From NCBI RefSeq assembly GCF_040939455.1, contig NC_134117.1:64068501-64132500 (forward strand): a stretch of 64,000 nucleotides of DNA, given 5' to 3'. Below are positions 35,840 through 46,967 of this stretch, one piece after another. Both the position numbers and the translations under genes were made by a program. The notes under the pieces are model-generated. The model did no database searches and was not told the origin of the DNA. It saw only the letters and a list, made by a program, of their open reading frames with translations. Origin of the DNA: Microcebus murinus (Eukaryota; Chordata; Mammalia; Primates; Cheirogaleidae). Positions within the stretch are counted from its first letter, which is position 1; each line of letters opens with the position of its first letter.

Positions 35840-36005
35840 AACACGGTGCAGAGCTTGGCCTTGAGCTTGGACAGACCTGGGTTCTGAGTGCCAGTCCTAG
35901 CCCTGTCACTGGCTCTGTGACCTCATGCACACGGCTCAACTTCTCTCCTGTGTGTTTCATCCTTTGTAAAACGGGGCAAATGACACTTCACAGGCTGTAA
36001 AATTG
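35840..36005 (+). mobile_element. MIR SINE
   Basis: 'cagacctgggttctgagtgc', 'ccctgtcactggctctgtga', 'cctttgtaaaacggggcaaa' follow the tRNA-related part and core of MIR in order. The 3' LINE-like tail is missing or too diverged. Confidence 0.85.
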
Positions 36006-36419
36006 CTGATCACAGAAAGGTGAACCAACTCAGCTGAAGTAACACACCTATTCAAAGGTAAAACCACCATGAGGGACACCTCAATGTCACATGTGTGATT
36101 GCGCCACAAGATCAAATGAGAAATAATTAGGCAGCAGCCAAAAGTAATTTCAAGATATGTTGACATGCCCTATCATAGGTAAAGTTTTGATTACTTTCAT
36201 TAAATGGGTGAGATCTCTTTCTTTTTTGCTTACCCCTTCACTGTCTCTTTCTATGTGTGCCATATCCAAATGAATGTTTCCCAAATTTCAGGCCTGAACT
36301 CTTCTGTTTTCTTTTTATATGTTATCTACTTATAGATCTCTAATATCAGCAAAATTTTAGTTGTCTCACCAGGCAAACAACTTGCAGATTTGCTTTTCCA
36401 GAGAAGGCTAAATCATCAA
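36006..36419. other. Unassigned non-coding DNA
   Basis: Nothing recognised. Confidence 0.5.
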
Positions 36420-36625
36420 GATTTCCCTGAGGCAGTGAGGACTGAGCTGAGCCAGAAGGAAGCAGGCATTGGCCAAACAAGGGGCTTAGGCAGGATGAAG
36501 ATTTTAAGCAGTTGGGGACAGAATGTGCGAAGGGCCCCTGGTGCCAGGGAGCTGAGACGCTGGCAGAATGGAGAGCAAGCTCACGTGGCCAGAGCTCAGG
36601 AGGGTCAAAGGCACAACCTGAGGCT
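36420..36625 (-). mobile_element. L2 LINE 3' UTR fragment
   Basis: 'ggacagaatgtgcgaagggc' followed by 'aggagggtcaaaggc' reads as the reverse complement of the L2 3' UTR region 'gcctttgcacatgctgttcc'. Strongly diverged. Confidence 0.6.
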
Positions 36626-36957
36626 AGAAAGGATTCAGGGGTCATTATTTTACTTTAATTTTAAGAAAAATAAGGAGTTTATTGAAGTGTTTTAAGGTGG
36701 CATGGGGTGAGTCACATATTAGGTTTATAGTAAAATGAAAGGAAAGGAAATAGGGGCTCCACAACAGACAGCAGATTGGAGAAGCTCAAGGGGGTGCAGA
36801 GAGGAATAATGAGCTTTCTGCACTCGTCCAAAACCGGTGTGGACTATCGTGGCAGTGTGGAGGAGGAGCAAGGGACAGCGAGACAGCAGGTCCTCAGATA
36901 ACGTCAATTTGCTCAGCGTCTTTGGGTCGTGTAGTTGATGAGAATAAATACAAAGTC
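36626..36957. other. Unassigned non-coding DNA
   Basis: Nothing recognised. Confidence 0.5.
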
Positions 36958-37197
36958 AGTTCCTGGCCGGGGCCACGGTCTCTGTGGAGTTTGCATGTGC
37001 TCCCCATGCCTGCCTGGGTTTTTCTGGGTACTCCCGTTTCCTCCCATATCCCAGAGCTGTGCAGATTGGGTAATTGGAGTGCATGTGAGTATGCCCTGGG
37101 TGGGATGGTGTCCTGGCCAGGGCTGCCTCCTCTTTTGTGCCCTGAGCTGCCAGGAAAGGCTACAGCCAGCCATGACCCTAAACTGAAATAATTGGGT
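36958..37197 (+). mobile_element. Ancient vertebrate LINE 3' end (RTE/CR1-like), well preserved
   Basis: 'ctctgtggagtttgcatgtg', 'cctgcctgggtttttctggg', 'cccgtttcctcccatatccc', 'gcagattgggtaattggagt', 'ggatggtgtcctggccaggg', 'ccctgagctgccaggaaagg' follow, almost without gaps, a repeat 3' end that is found across vertebrates ('tggagtttgcatgttctccc', 'tgggtttcctccgggtactc', 'gataggctcc'). I cannot name the mammalian family with certainty; RTE-X or a CR1 relative is likely. The 80-90-codon plus frames here are not coding. Confidence 0.65.
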
Positions 37198-37404
37198 AAT
37201 CATTTATCCTCCTTGTTTTAATTCATCCATCGTAAATGTATATGTAGCTCACATTCACTTCAATGTTTAATATTAGAGAAGACTAGGGTCTTTATTTAGG
37301 AGTTTGGTGATATTTTTGTGCCCAGAAATAATGCCATAGGAACTTCAATCTTGTTTATAATGCCACTATAGGTCATTTTGCTTATAGTTGCAGTTCCCGA
37401 GAAC

Positions 37405-37920
37405 TTATTGATGGCATTAGGTAAGGGCTTACTATATTTGGGATTACATGTGGCAAGGATTGCTGGTAGGGAGGGAAGGAAAGTGAGAGGTCAGCATAAC
37501 TCCTGGGTTCTGGCTTGGGTACAGGACAAGTGGGGGTGAGATTTATAGAGATAGCACACACTGGAGATGATCCAAAGTTTGTGGGGGAAAAATGGGGGTG
37601 GGACAGCATCAGCTATAAATCCTCATCTGCCTTCAGACAAGTTGAGTCTGAGATGACTACGGCATTCGTGTGAAGATGCCAACTAGAGAGTTAGGTCTGG
37701 AGCTCACAGGAGAGGCCCGTGCTGAAGATATTAATAAATACTTGAGTCATCTGCAAATGGGTGAAAATTTATCCCAGAGACATGACTTAAAATGCTTGGA
37801 GAAAAAGAATATAGAGCCAGAAGAGAAAGAGCCTAGGACTCAAGACTGAACCTTGGAACTCCAACAATGAAAAGGGAGTTTAGGAAAATGACTTGATTAG
37901 TCGAGCATAAAAGATTGCTC
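37405..37920 (-). mobile_element. L2 LINE ORF2 relic
   Basis: On the minus strand, 'acccaagccagaacccagga' followed by 'gttatgctgacctctc' matches the L2 reverse-transcriptase segment 'gccagaaacctaggagtcat'. 37690-37870 ('ggtctggagctcacaggaga', 'ttggaactccaac') matches the reverse complement of the L2 part just before it, including the 'GVPQGSVLGP' stretch ('ggaactccaacaat'). Frames are broken. Confidence 0.8.
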
Positions 37921-38244
37921 GAAAGTATGACAGAGGATCATTAGGAGTGGCCGAATGATTTCTTGTCTGCACTGGGGGACTTTTGAGAACGAACGAGTGC
38001 CAATCAGACGGAGAACCAATGCAACATGTGTAAATCGGGACCCTGTGCTGCAAACTTAGTTATATTCAGGTGGGAATGGTGACAGATATGCATGCCAGGA
38101 AAATAAAGAGATAAGAGAACTCAGAATATGGAATTAGCCAATCATAAAATGCTATCTAATTAACATTCTTGCCTATTAATCTCTTCCTATGTAATACTAC
38201 ATAAACTTTCCACATCTTATCTTTCTGCATTTTGCTACTCTGCT
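37921..38244. other. Unassigned non-coding DNA between two L2 pieces
   Basis: Nothing recognised; could be diverged L2. Confidence 0.4.
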
Positions 38245-38395
38245 GCTCAGAAAACACCTATAGCTCTCAGTTGTCCAGGAGGGAGTTCAGAATCCTTAGC
38301 TTGGAATCCAAAACCCTTCTTAGTCCATGTGGCCTATCTGTCTAATATCTTACCTCCTCATTAGCTTTCCCTAGACTCATATTTGCCTTTTTAGT
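38245..38395 (+). mobile_element. L2 LINE 3' UTR fragment
   Basis: 'agttcagaatccttagcttg', 'gaatccaaaacccttcttag', 'catgtggcctatctg' correspond to the L2 segment 'aaactccttagcttggcatt' and onward. It is opposite in orientation to the L2 just upstream. Confidence 0.65.
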
Positions 38396-40024
38396 GACAC
38401 TTAAATATACTTAAATATAAATAAAAGCATCACTTTCTCTAGGCTTTTAGTACGTGGCTGAATACAACCCCCTTCCGTGGCCTCAACAATGGCGGTCCCT
38501 TTGTCTAGTACACATTTGAATCTACTAGGAGGATGGCTTATCAAGCATCCCCCCATAACGGCTAACCTCAGAGCATCACTTTCCAGAGAAGTGCATTCAG
38601 GTAAGGTGAGGATATTATGTTTGATGGAAAGTCTCAAGTTTTCCAGCTGAAGCCCAGTTTTTTATCCCATGTTGAATTCCAGCACTCTTATCTGTGATAT
38701 ACCTTACTTCACTTGTAAACAAGCAGAGATCACGTTTTGTGTCTACATGGCTAGGCAAGAACCATCCTGAAAGGGTGGCAAAGTGCTATGAATCCATAAA
38801 ATCCAGAAGTATTCACATGACACTTATGGAATTCCACCTCCATAGTGGCAAGACTTTCAGTGCTAGAGAGAAAAGACAAATGGTACAAAAATTAGGGAGG
38901 TATATTATCATTCAAAATATCTTTGCCTTTCTTAGAACCATCAAGAAAAATACCCAGCCCTTCTGTTTGCATTTTTAAAAGTATTGCAATATAAAAATTA
39001 AACTTACCTCTTATTGAGAGGATTAATAATCACAACCTGTGATACACTGCATTCATAGAAAACTGGAGCATCTGTTTCGATTGTCTTAAGGAAGACTAAT
39101 CTGTTTTCTCTTCCTGCTAAGGGTGTTTGCATTCCTTGTTACTCTGAAGTTGAGAGGCCTCAGAGAACTTCCTCTTCCTCCATAGTCATGTCCCTAAACC
39201 ACAGAAAAGGATGAAAATCCTTTTTCTTTTATTTCCATTTGTGGTTCTCTAGAAGTCCCAGAATTTTGATTTTGTCTTTGAACAATTTTTTTTTTCTTTT
39301 GTAGTTTAAAGCTGAGCTGCTTTTAGGGGAAGTTAAGGCACTTGGTCTCTAGGTCACTCCAGGGGAAGGGAGCTTCAATCAGGGTTCCTTGTTTTCTCAG
39401 ATATTTGAATTCTTCTATTTTGTGCAGTGTTTGGGCTCAAGGAGTTCTGCAGCTGATGCATCTTTTAATTTTTAAAGTCTTCCCTTTATTTTCTTCAAAA
39501 TTATCTTTATTTGAAATTGGATGGGGTAGTTGAGAGGTTCTTGTTTTCTTTTGCTTTTAGAGTCAGTTTCTGACTGTTCACTTTTTGCTACAGATACCTT
39601 TAGATGCGACAAGATCTTCCATGCAAAAAATGAAGAAATAGGAAAATGAGCCTCATTTGCTTCTTTCTCAGGCTTTTCTTCCATTGTGGCCATTTTCTTC
39701 TTTCTTTTTGTTAATTCGAATTGCTTTTCAGGGAATTGAACATTGCTTAGAATTATAGAACAACAGTGGCCACTCCCAGGGTAATTTTTCTACAAGATCA
39801 CTCTGCCCGAAAACCATGGACTCTGATGTGTGCTGCATTTTAGGAAGCTCCTTTCCCTCAGAAAAATGTTGATAGGATGAAAAAAATCATAGAATCATGT
39901 CTTTCCTTCCTTATCATTTCTGAGCAGAGTGTATGTGTCTGGGTGTGTGTGTATATATATAAAATGATGGATTCACAAATATACCACTCATATACTCAAC
40001 AGTTAAGGTGGACAGAGGTAGAAA
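38396..40024. other. Unassigned non-coding DNA
   Basis: No repeat recognised. A Lys/Glu-rich minus-strand frame (39472-39693) stays open upstream to about 39785 but resembles nothing I know. 39936-39962 is a short GT/AT run. Confidence 0.4.
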
Positions 40025-40145
40025 TCTAGACCTTGTAGTTAGAACTGGGTTTAAATTTTGACACTTTGTTTTGTAATGTTGACCTGTCTATGTTAATTTC
40101 CCTGAGCTTTAGTTTCTTCACCTACAAAAGTAGGATGATAATTTG
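40025..40145 (+). mobile_element. MIR SINE fragment
   Basis: 'gaactgggtttaaattttga', 'gagctttagtttcttcacct', 'aaaagtaggatgataatttg' follow the MIR core in the plus direction. Confidence 0.6.
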
Positions 40146-40194
40146 CAAGTGAACAGCAAGGGCTAGACAAGATAACCATTGTGTTGCTTTGGAG

Positions 40195-40590
40195 AATAAA
40201 ATAATATTATAGGTAATATTTACTAGCACCTGCCACGTTAGGCGCTATTCTAAGCCTTTACATATGTTAGCCCATTTAATCTTAGTATGACTGGCTATGT
40301 GTTTATGTGGCCCAGTGGGGGAGAATGCAGAGTCCCTTCTTCAAAAATTATTAAGAAATTTTATATGGTGAAGTCAGAGTGTTAAACCAAGAGTAGGCTC
40401 TTCTAATCACTGAGCCATGTGCAACTGCCCAGGTTGTATGCCCTGATCATCACATCATCCCCCATGAGATACACATGATTGGTAATTACAGATGGGAAAT
40501 ATAGAAACAGGGAGAAAGGGTAGCTCGCCCAAGGCCTCAGTGATAAGAAGGGGTAGAGCTGGGATTCTGCCTAGGGAATATGTGTTCAAA
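40195..40590 (-). mobile_element. MIR SINE pieces on the minus strand, interrupted
   Basis: 40205-40290 ('acctgccacgttaggcgcta', 'catatgttagcccatttaat') and 40460-40580 ('taattacagatgggaaatat', 'ctcgcccaaggcctcagtga', 'gagctgggattctgcc') are two parts of a MIR in reverse. Between them is a third MIR-like end ('aatcactgagccatgtgc'), so either two MIRs are nested or one was rearranged. Confidence 0.65.
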
Positions 40591-40795
40591 GTCTATGTCC
40601 ATGTCCTTAAAAAAAAATAAAGAAAAAAAAGTATTTTGCTTATATAGTAACTTTCATTTTATAAATCATATTGTCTATATTATCTTATTTCAGAGCTATA
40701 AAAATCTCCATGTTGACATGATCATATAATATACTATATTCATCTATACCAGTGTCTGGGTTTGTCCAGTTAGAAAAAGAGCCAATGGAAAGCAT

Positions 40796-40849
40796 TATCT
40801 ATGCAACTAATTATACCAAAACTATCTATGTATCTAATTATACCAAAAC
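40796..40849 (+). repeat. 27-bp tandem duplication
   Basis: The 27-bp unit at 40796-40822 (core 'ctaattataccaaaac') is followed directly by a second unit at 40823-40849 that differs at two bases. Confidence 0.9.
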
Positions 40850-40859
40850 TAATACAGAT

Positions 40860-41068
40860 TTTACAAAGTACCAGACACTATTTTGATTCCTTTATATATA
40901 TTAACATCGCATGATTTTCAAGACCACCCTATGAAATAAGTCCTGTTATTGCTGTCATAATGTTTCAGACGAGGACATTAAATGATCTAGGATAGGTATT
41001 TTGAGCAATGCCACACAGTTAATAGCAGCCTGGTAAAATTTGAACACAGGTAGGCTTGTGTGAGTCTT
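40860..41068 (-). mobile_element. MIR SINE
   Basis: 'aagtaccagacactattttg', 'accaccctatgaaataagtc', 'gcaatgccacacagttaata', 'ggtaaaatttgaacacaggt' give the reverse complement of MIR across most of its length. Confidence 0.85.
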
Positions 41069-41154
41069 CAAGAATCACTGTTTACCGTGAAAAATCTTTT
41101 TACCGTGTGAAGGATGAGATATGGCATCCTTTTAATTTTATCCACTGCCAAATC

Positions 41155-41225
41155 ACTAGTAACCAGCAGAATGCCTGGCACATTAGATAACCAATCAATG
41201 TTTGATGAAGTAAAGAATGCATCAA
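41155..41225 (+). mobile_element. L2 LINE terminal fragment
   Basis: 'cagaatgcctggcacattag' then 'caatcaatgtttgatgaa' corresponds to the L2 end 'gtgcctggcacatagtaggt..caataaatgtttgttgaa'. Confidence 0.55.
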
Positions 41226-41931
41226 ATCCTTTGAGAATTAAAATTTTAATTATGCAAGTAATACATGAATACATGCTCCTCATAAAATCCTAATAAAATA
41301 TTCTAAGGAAAGCAAATCATAAACTCCTTCCTAGACCACTCTCCCTTATTTTATCATAATTTTAATCTTTATTCTGTGGACTTTTTCAGTAAAGACCAAG
41401 ATATTCAGATGTGTTCAGTGTTTATGAATTGCTATTGATCATGGTTGATGTTTGCTCTGAGTATTCACTGTAGCTCAATGTGCTCATGAATACGGTAAAG
41501 CTTTATTCAGAACCGTTTCTTTTGCTGCAGACACATAATAAATGCCCTAGTTTCACTATGCAGTTTCAGTGGAATTCAATTTGAAAGCTAAAAATTATGC
41601 AGATAATTATAAGCAGCCTTGATTCCAGTCACTGTCCAATTCCAGCCTGAAAGCTCCTCTCCCCGGGATGTGGGCCACGTGACCACGGGGGCTGTAGAAG
41701 GTTAAGCTGTTCTGGGCAAGAGTTTAAATGTGCTGGCCACAGGGCAAGTCTCCTTCCCAAACAACTCAGGCTATTCCCCCAGAGCCTTGCTGCCCAGGCT
41801 CTAGACAAGCCATTACCAGTTTTATATGTTAAAGAAGAGTAAGATACTGAAACATAATTGGGGCATCACTCTTGGTTGTTAAGTCTGACTTAGGTTAAGA
41901 AATTGTGTGAGAGGAAAAACTGCCTTTTAGG
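41226..41931. other. Unassigned non-coding DNA
   Basis: 41235-41300 ('aattatgcaagtaatacatg') resembles an old LINE-1 module, but weakly. Nothing else was recognised. Confidence 0.4.
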
Positions 41932-42190
41932 GTAGGCAATGCAGCATAACAACGAGGAGCTTGACTTCTGGAGCGAAATTGCCCGATTGGAAACCCATCA
42001 CTACCACTTATTGACTGAGCAGTTCACTGACACCAGGCAATTTACTAGACTTTCTGAGACTCTGTTTCCTCATTTGTAAACTGGAGATAATAATAGTACC
42101 TACCTCATAGGACCGGTAATGTCAGTTGAGACAATCAATGTGAAATTTCTACTATGCTGAGATTCTCAATAAACATTAGCTGTCAAAGTC
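41932..42190 (+). mobile_element. MIR SINE, near full length
   Basis: 'gagcttgacttctggagcga', 'actaccacttattgactgag', 'gtttcctcatttgtaaactg', 'gagataataatagtacctac' and the tail 'gattctcaataaacattagc' cover the tRNA-derived head, the core and the LINE-like tail. Confidence 0.9.
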
Positions 42191-43120
42191 ATTTTGTATG
42201 CTAAATAACATTAAGATATGCAGGAAGAACAATTTCAGAATAAGTCTGTCTAGTTGGAAATCTCAGGCCCATATTTTTGCTGAGAGCTGGTGAACACTTC
42301 AGCAGGGACTAGCAGAAACACCAGTGCTCTATGAGACATTTCTTGGATATGATATTCTCCCGAAATCCATAAATGTCAATACATTGATAAAGAAACAAAT
42401 TTGCAAATGCCATTTGTTCATAAAAGTGACACTTTCTAAAATGAAGTAGTTACTCTTTTGGTTTCCTTGCTATTTAACGATATGTTCAGAAATGAACTGA
42501 TTTATTAACTAATATAATTTGGTCGAAGCTGTGATGGATGTTCCCCTCCACAGCTAACAGAGTGCTTACAACATTTGTTTCCCTGGAGTAGGCACAAAAT
42601 AAATGTTTGGTGATTTACAAGCCACCTTGTGGAAAAGAACTCTTCCCTTTGTTTGGGTCTCTTGTTACACACCAGTGCTTGGTACAGTCCTCAGAATAGG
42701 ATCCTGACCCCTTCATTTCCACTTCCCCAGTACCCAGGGCAGGCTCAGGCATAAACTCAGTTCCCAGCCACTGCCTGCTGAATAGAATTCTGGGAAAGAC
42801 AACAAGGGGTTTCTAGGGCATTGATAGCTCTCAAGAGGCTGCTGTGTCTGCCAAGAGATGAGAGCCATAGAGTCAGACAAAAATTTGGAGAATAAAAGGT
42901 TGGAAAAGGTGACTGGAGTAGGAGGAAGGAAACAAAAAGATTTTAAAGTACCCTTCTCTTTGAAGCACCATGTCCTCTCAACGTTTATTGTTTATCAGTT
43001 ACCCTTAGATTGGAAACTAGGCAAGACTCTGCAATCACAGAACTCGCTACATGCCCACCTTCCCTTCCTGCTCTTTGCAGCTTCTGTTGTGTTTATGAGC
43101 ATCACACACTGTTCACTTAG
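42191..43120. other. Mostly unassigned; L2-like tail at 42555-42615
   Basis: 'gagtgcttacaacatttgtt' and 'gcacaaaataaatgtttggtg' resemble the L2 terminus. The rest is unassigned. The 88-codon frame at 42858-43124 has no recognisable domain. Confidence 0.4.
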
Positions 43121-43235
43121 ATAGCGATAGGAAGGTAGGTGCATAGGTAGGTAGACAGACAACTGGATAGATGGATATATAGACAGCCAGACACAAAGAT
43201 AGACACATAGATACACAGACAGACGGGTGGATAGA
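43121..43235 (+). repeat. Imperfect GATA/CAGA/GGTA tetranucleotide array
   Basis: Interrupted runs of GATA, GACA and GGTA-type units ('tagataca', 'gacagacaactggatagatg'). On the minus strand this gives a spurious Tyr/Leu/Ser-rich frame. Confidence 0.8.
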
Positions 43236-43772
43236 GAATGTTTTTGCATTTATCTAGTGATGGGAAATCTTGAAGTTTGGAGTCAGCCTGATTTACAGTA
43301 AATAATAGCACTTGCCCTGACAAGTTGAGTGACCTTGCCCAATTTAGTGAACATGCCTCCTTTATAGGTAAGGACTGTTGATTAGTTAATTATTTTTTAA
43401 ATGTTCAAGAGGGGGAAAAGAAATCCTTAAAACCCATACCAATCTTAAATATCTTGTGTTTGCAAACATATAGATTTATTTTTCAAACTTTTGATGTTGA
43501 CGTAAGGCCTTTCTAGAAGATTGATTTACTCTTTGAATTTCATATAAAAAAATCACTTTCACATATAATGTGAAATCTATAATCGTTATATGTTATATGT
43601 ATATATGTTATATAATAATTATATGTGTAATGTATAATTTCCAGCTTAAGTTTCTTTAAATAGGATGTGAACTTAAAATCTTTGCAAAGCATGCTGTGGG
43701 GAAAATTTGACACCACACCCCCTCTCCCAAATAGCTTTGTGAAAGTACAGATCATGTCTTAATTTTACATTT
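43236..43772. other. Unassigned AT-rich DNA
   Basis: 43575-43640 is a TATATGTTATATAAT-type run with internal symmetry. No gene was seen. Confidence 0.45.
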
Positions 43773-43953
43773 CTCCTCTTACTCCTTCCCTCTCTTCCTT
43801 CTTTCCTTTTTCCTTCCTTCCTTAATTCCTTCCCTCCCTCCCTTCTTTATTTTTTCCTCCCTCCTTCCCTCCCTCTATCCTTCCCTCCCTCCCTTCCCCC
43901 TTCTCTTTCTTCCCTTTGTCTTTTCTCTCTCTCTCTCCCTCTCTCCCCCCTTG
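43773..43953 (+). repeat. Polypyrimidine tract (CCTT/CCCT/CT)n
   Basis: About 180 bp almost purely C and T on the plus strand, with 'ccttccttcc', 'cctccctccc' and 'tctctctctctc' blocks. Such tracts can form intramolecular triplex (H-DNA), and the complementary strand is a long purine run. Confidence 0.95.
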
Positions 43954-45399
43954 ACCACAGTACCTACTATAGAACTTTGTATATAATAGCTTCATGAAAT
44001 AGAGATTTAATTAATAATATCTAAAACTTGCCTACTATTACACCTAACATACAGATAATATTCAATAAAAATATTAACATTATTGTCATTATATTTAGAT
44101 GTTTTATTGTTATGTTTCTATAGATAAAAAGTAAATTGGTATCTTAAAGCTAATATTAAAGAAGTGACTAATAAGGCCTAGATGAGATTTTTGGCAAAGT
44201 TCCATGACTTGAAGAACTATAAATAGCAGATCCAACCTTGCATTCCACCTACCCTTATAGTGATAAAAAACACTATACACTGGTTTGAGTTTGCTGGCCC
44301 ACTCTGTTGAAATATTTCTTTTTCTATGTAGTTTACATTAGTAACACTTGTATTTATGGATTGAAATTGTTTTATGTTTAGAAAGGAATAAGGGTCAATG
44401 ATTTTAGTTCAAAATAGGGACTGGAAATAGAAAACCACTTTCTTGCTTGCTTTAGTTTTCCCTTATTTTTTTAAACTATACATAGGCAAATAGGTATTGT
44501 GGAAATGCTAGTGTGTAGTCAAGAGCTCTGAGGTATAATTTGTCTGCATGCTATTGAATTGAATTCACATCCTTGCAAATAAGATGCTTCCTGCATCGTG
44601 CTGTGTGTACATTTTCAGAGTGCCCCTGTGTTCGTTGTTTCAAGTATTGGGTTAGAGATCTCACCAAGCAATAACCTAGCATTAGCTCCCCATAGACAGG
44701 TAATCCTATTACACTTAGATATAAGGATACATTTTAATAGGTACAGATATGGAGATTAAAGCCAGATTGAAGAAGCAGCACATTCCCTGAGGGATAATGG
44801 CTAATGTAATCATTCTCTTGCACCAGGCAAATAAATTAGAAGTCTTTATTGCATCACAGTGGAGGAGATTCACATTTTCATTTCTTTCAAAAGTGATGGC
44901 AACATGATTTCAAACTAAGGCAATTTAACATGTCTTTATACATTGTTGCCTAGTTTTTGAAAAATACTTTAAATTGAACGAAGAGGCAAGTATATATAAT
45001 GCAAGTTGACACTTCAGCGGGGATATATCTTTAAACAGAAACCTTTTCTTCTACTATTGTTGAAAAGCAAATTCCAAAACTGAGCTCTAGAAGTAATCCA
45101 ATAATTAATTACCATGATGGTACAGAGGAAATGATACATTTTGGTCAATATTACTATTTTTATTTTTCCCTCTAGCTTTGAAAATTAACCCTCATTATGG
45201 ATGACATTCTCTACTCCAAAGAAGTAGTTACTAAGATATGTTCTAAGTGCATCCATTCAGGAATTAATAGAGGAAAACACAGTGGTCTTGATAAAGTTCT
45301 AGAAGTTGTGGGCACAGGAGATGATGTATAAAGGATGTGGGATCAAAGGACAGGGGGCATGAAAGCATGAAAAAAAGTGTGTAGCACAGGTACAGAAAA
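43954..45399. other. Unassigned non-coding DNA
   Basis: About 1.4 kb without a recognised gene or repeat. Confidence 0.5.
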
Positions 45400-45720
45400 T
45401 TGTTCCAGAAATAATTTGACTAAATTGGAATTTGTATACAAAGTATCAGGAAAATGTATTTTGGGCAGATTCTGAAGGACCATTAGTGCCTTGGTAAGGA
45501 ATTAGACGTTAGAACATTTGGAGGATTTTTCATCAGTGGAGTGACTCAATGGCAATGGGTTTGGGAAATGAATATGGGGAGGGGAAAGCAGGTCATCTAA
45601 GAAATAAGAAGACCTTAATTTTGAATACTGAATGATAAACTAGAAAAAGAATATGAGAAACAATGGGCAAGACTAGAGAGATGATCTAGATGATCAAATG
45701 GATAAAGGCCCCCCCCAAAC
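45400..45720 (-). mobile_element. L2 LINE fragment
   Basis: 'ttggtaaggaattagacgtt' followed by 'tcatcagtggagtgactcaa' matches the reverse complement of the L2 stretch '..agtcatgtcactcccctgct..' and its neighbour. Diverged, with approximate limits. Confidence 0.5.
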
Positions 45721-46694
45721 TTAACCACAACTCCTTTAGCAAGAGCCTCTTTTACCTATTCATAGTCTCAGCTGCTCAGTGGCTCATGCAAATTTAAAGC
45801 AAGAAGAAATAATAAAATAATGATGAAACAGATGCACTGTGTAAGTGCACCCTGGGATGAATAAATTATAGAAAGTGCACTGCAGTAGGAAAGAAGGAAA
45901 GGGATTATTGTAAAACAAAGTGGCTCATGATTTTCTCATTGTGTTCAAACTCAGTCCTGCTTAGTGAAAAGGAAGTGAGTGGGTACTCTTGGTCTGGAGG
46001 CCTGAACAGGACCTTGGGAACTTGTGATAGAAGGATTCCAAAAGGGACAAGTGCAGAGGTGGCATTGCTGGCTCATCACAATTCCCAGTGTAGTTGAGGC
46101 TCTCTGCCTTTTGCCTCTAAACAATCCATCTCTAATATAGTAGCCCCTCCAAAGAATAGTTGTGCTATTTCTCCTACTTACAAATGGCTGAAGACCCCCT
46201 CCTCCATGCCCTGTAGTTGATTTCTGTTTCCTTTTCATGGCACACAGTACCCACTGACCTTTCCAGCCCAGTAGCTGAGTCCAGCCCAATCAAGAGCCTT
46301 GATAATTTCAAAAGGACCATGCACGTGTAACTTCTTCCGCTCACCACCCTTTCCTTTCTTGACTAGATACCAGCTAAAGCATTTTTCCATGAAGCCTTTC
46401 TTGATCTTCTCCTTCCTCATACCAGTTATACCACCCTAGTTCATATTTAGGTTATGATTGCTATCTAGCAGAATTGTTCCAAGCATTTGTCAGATATCTC
46501 ACTTTGCTTCATTCTTGGCTGACCAGACCTCCCTTGTCAGGCTACCGTGAAATGAATGTGTTTTTCTATCACTGTCAAAATGTGCTTGCACACTTGCCTG
46601 TGCATGTTTGCGTTCCCTTCTAAATCACAAGAGGTTTGTCTCCTAGAGCAGACACCTGTACTGGTAGGTCTGGAAAACAGAAACAATCACAAGC
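45721..46694. other. Unassigned non-coding DNA
   Basis: 46360-46450 ('catgaagcctttcttgatct') could be diverged L2, but this is not firm. The minus frame of 112 codons (45951-46289) shows no known domain. Confidence 0.4.
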
Positions 46695-46812
46695 ATAATA
46701 ATAACTTGTATTTATTAATACAATTTTCTATTAGCCATGATGCTCTCTGACTTATGTTTCACCTAACCATCATAATAATTCTTTGTGGAAGGTACTACTA
46801 TTATCTCCAGCT
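46695..46812 (-). mobile_element. MIR SINE fragment
   Basis: 'taataataacttgtatttat', 'aataattctttgtggaaggt', 'actactattatctccagcta' read as MIR in reverse. Directly abuts a MIR in the opposite orientation. Confidence 0.65.
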
Positions 46813-46952
46813 ATATGTAGCATGGGATAATGATGGTGACTACCACATAGGGTCATATGAAAATTAAATAATTTAGAATTATAAGTATAAAATGTTTAAC
46901 TTTGGTACACAAGAAGTTTCCAGAAATATTAGCTATTATTATTCATAGTAGG
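46813..46952 (+). mobile_element. MIR SINE fragment
   Basis: 'tgggataatgatggtgacta', 'cacatagggtcatatgaaaa', 'atattagctattattattca' follow the core and tail of MIR in the plus direction. Confidence 0.7.
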
Positions 46953-46967
46953 AATGTCAACAATACA

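Noticed and set aside
36922..37203. Overlapping 83-96-codon frames on both strands
   Set aside because: They lie in the ancient LINE-like element. The open frames reflect its higher G+C and lack of stops, not a gene.
39472..39785. Lys/Glu-rich minus frame beginning MATMEEKPEKEANE
   Set aside because: Looks superficially protein-like, but the A-rich strand makes Lys/Glu frames common. No domain, splice site or family resemblance was found.
43121..43235. GATA-like array considered as a CRISPR-like or minisatellite array
   Set aside because: Units are irregular tetranucleotides with no constant repeat and unique spacers; this is an ordinary decayed microsatellite in a mammalian genome.
45951..46289. 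112-codon minus frame
   Set aside because: No recognisable domain; neighbouring sequence looks like old non-coding DNA.
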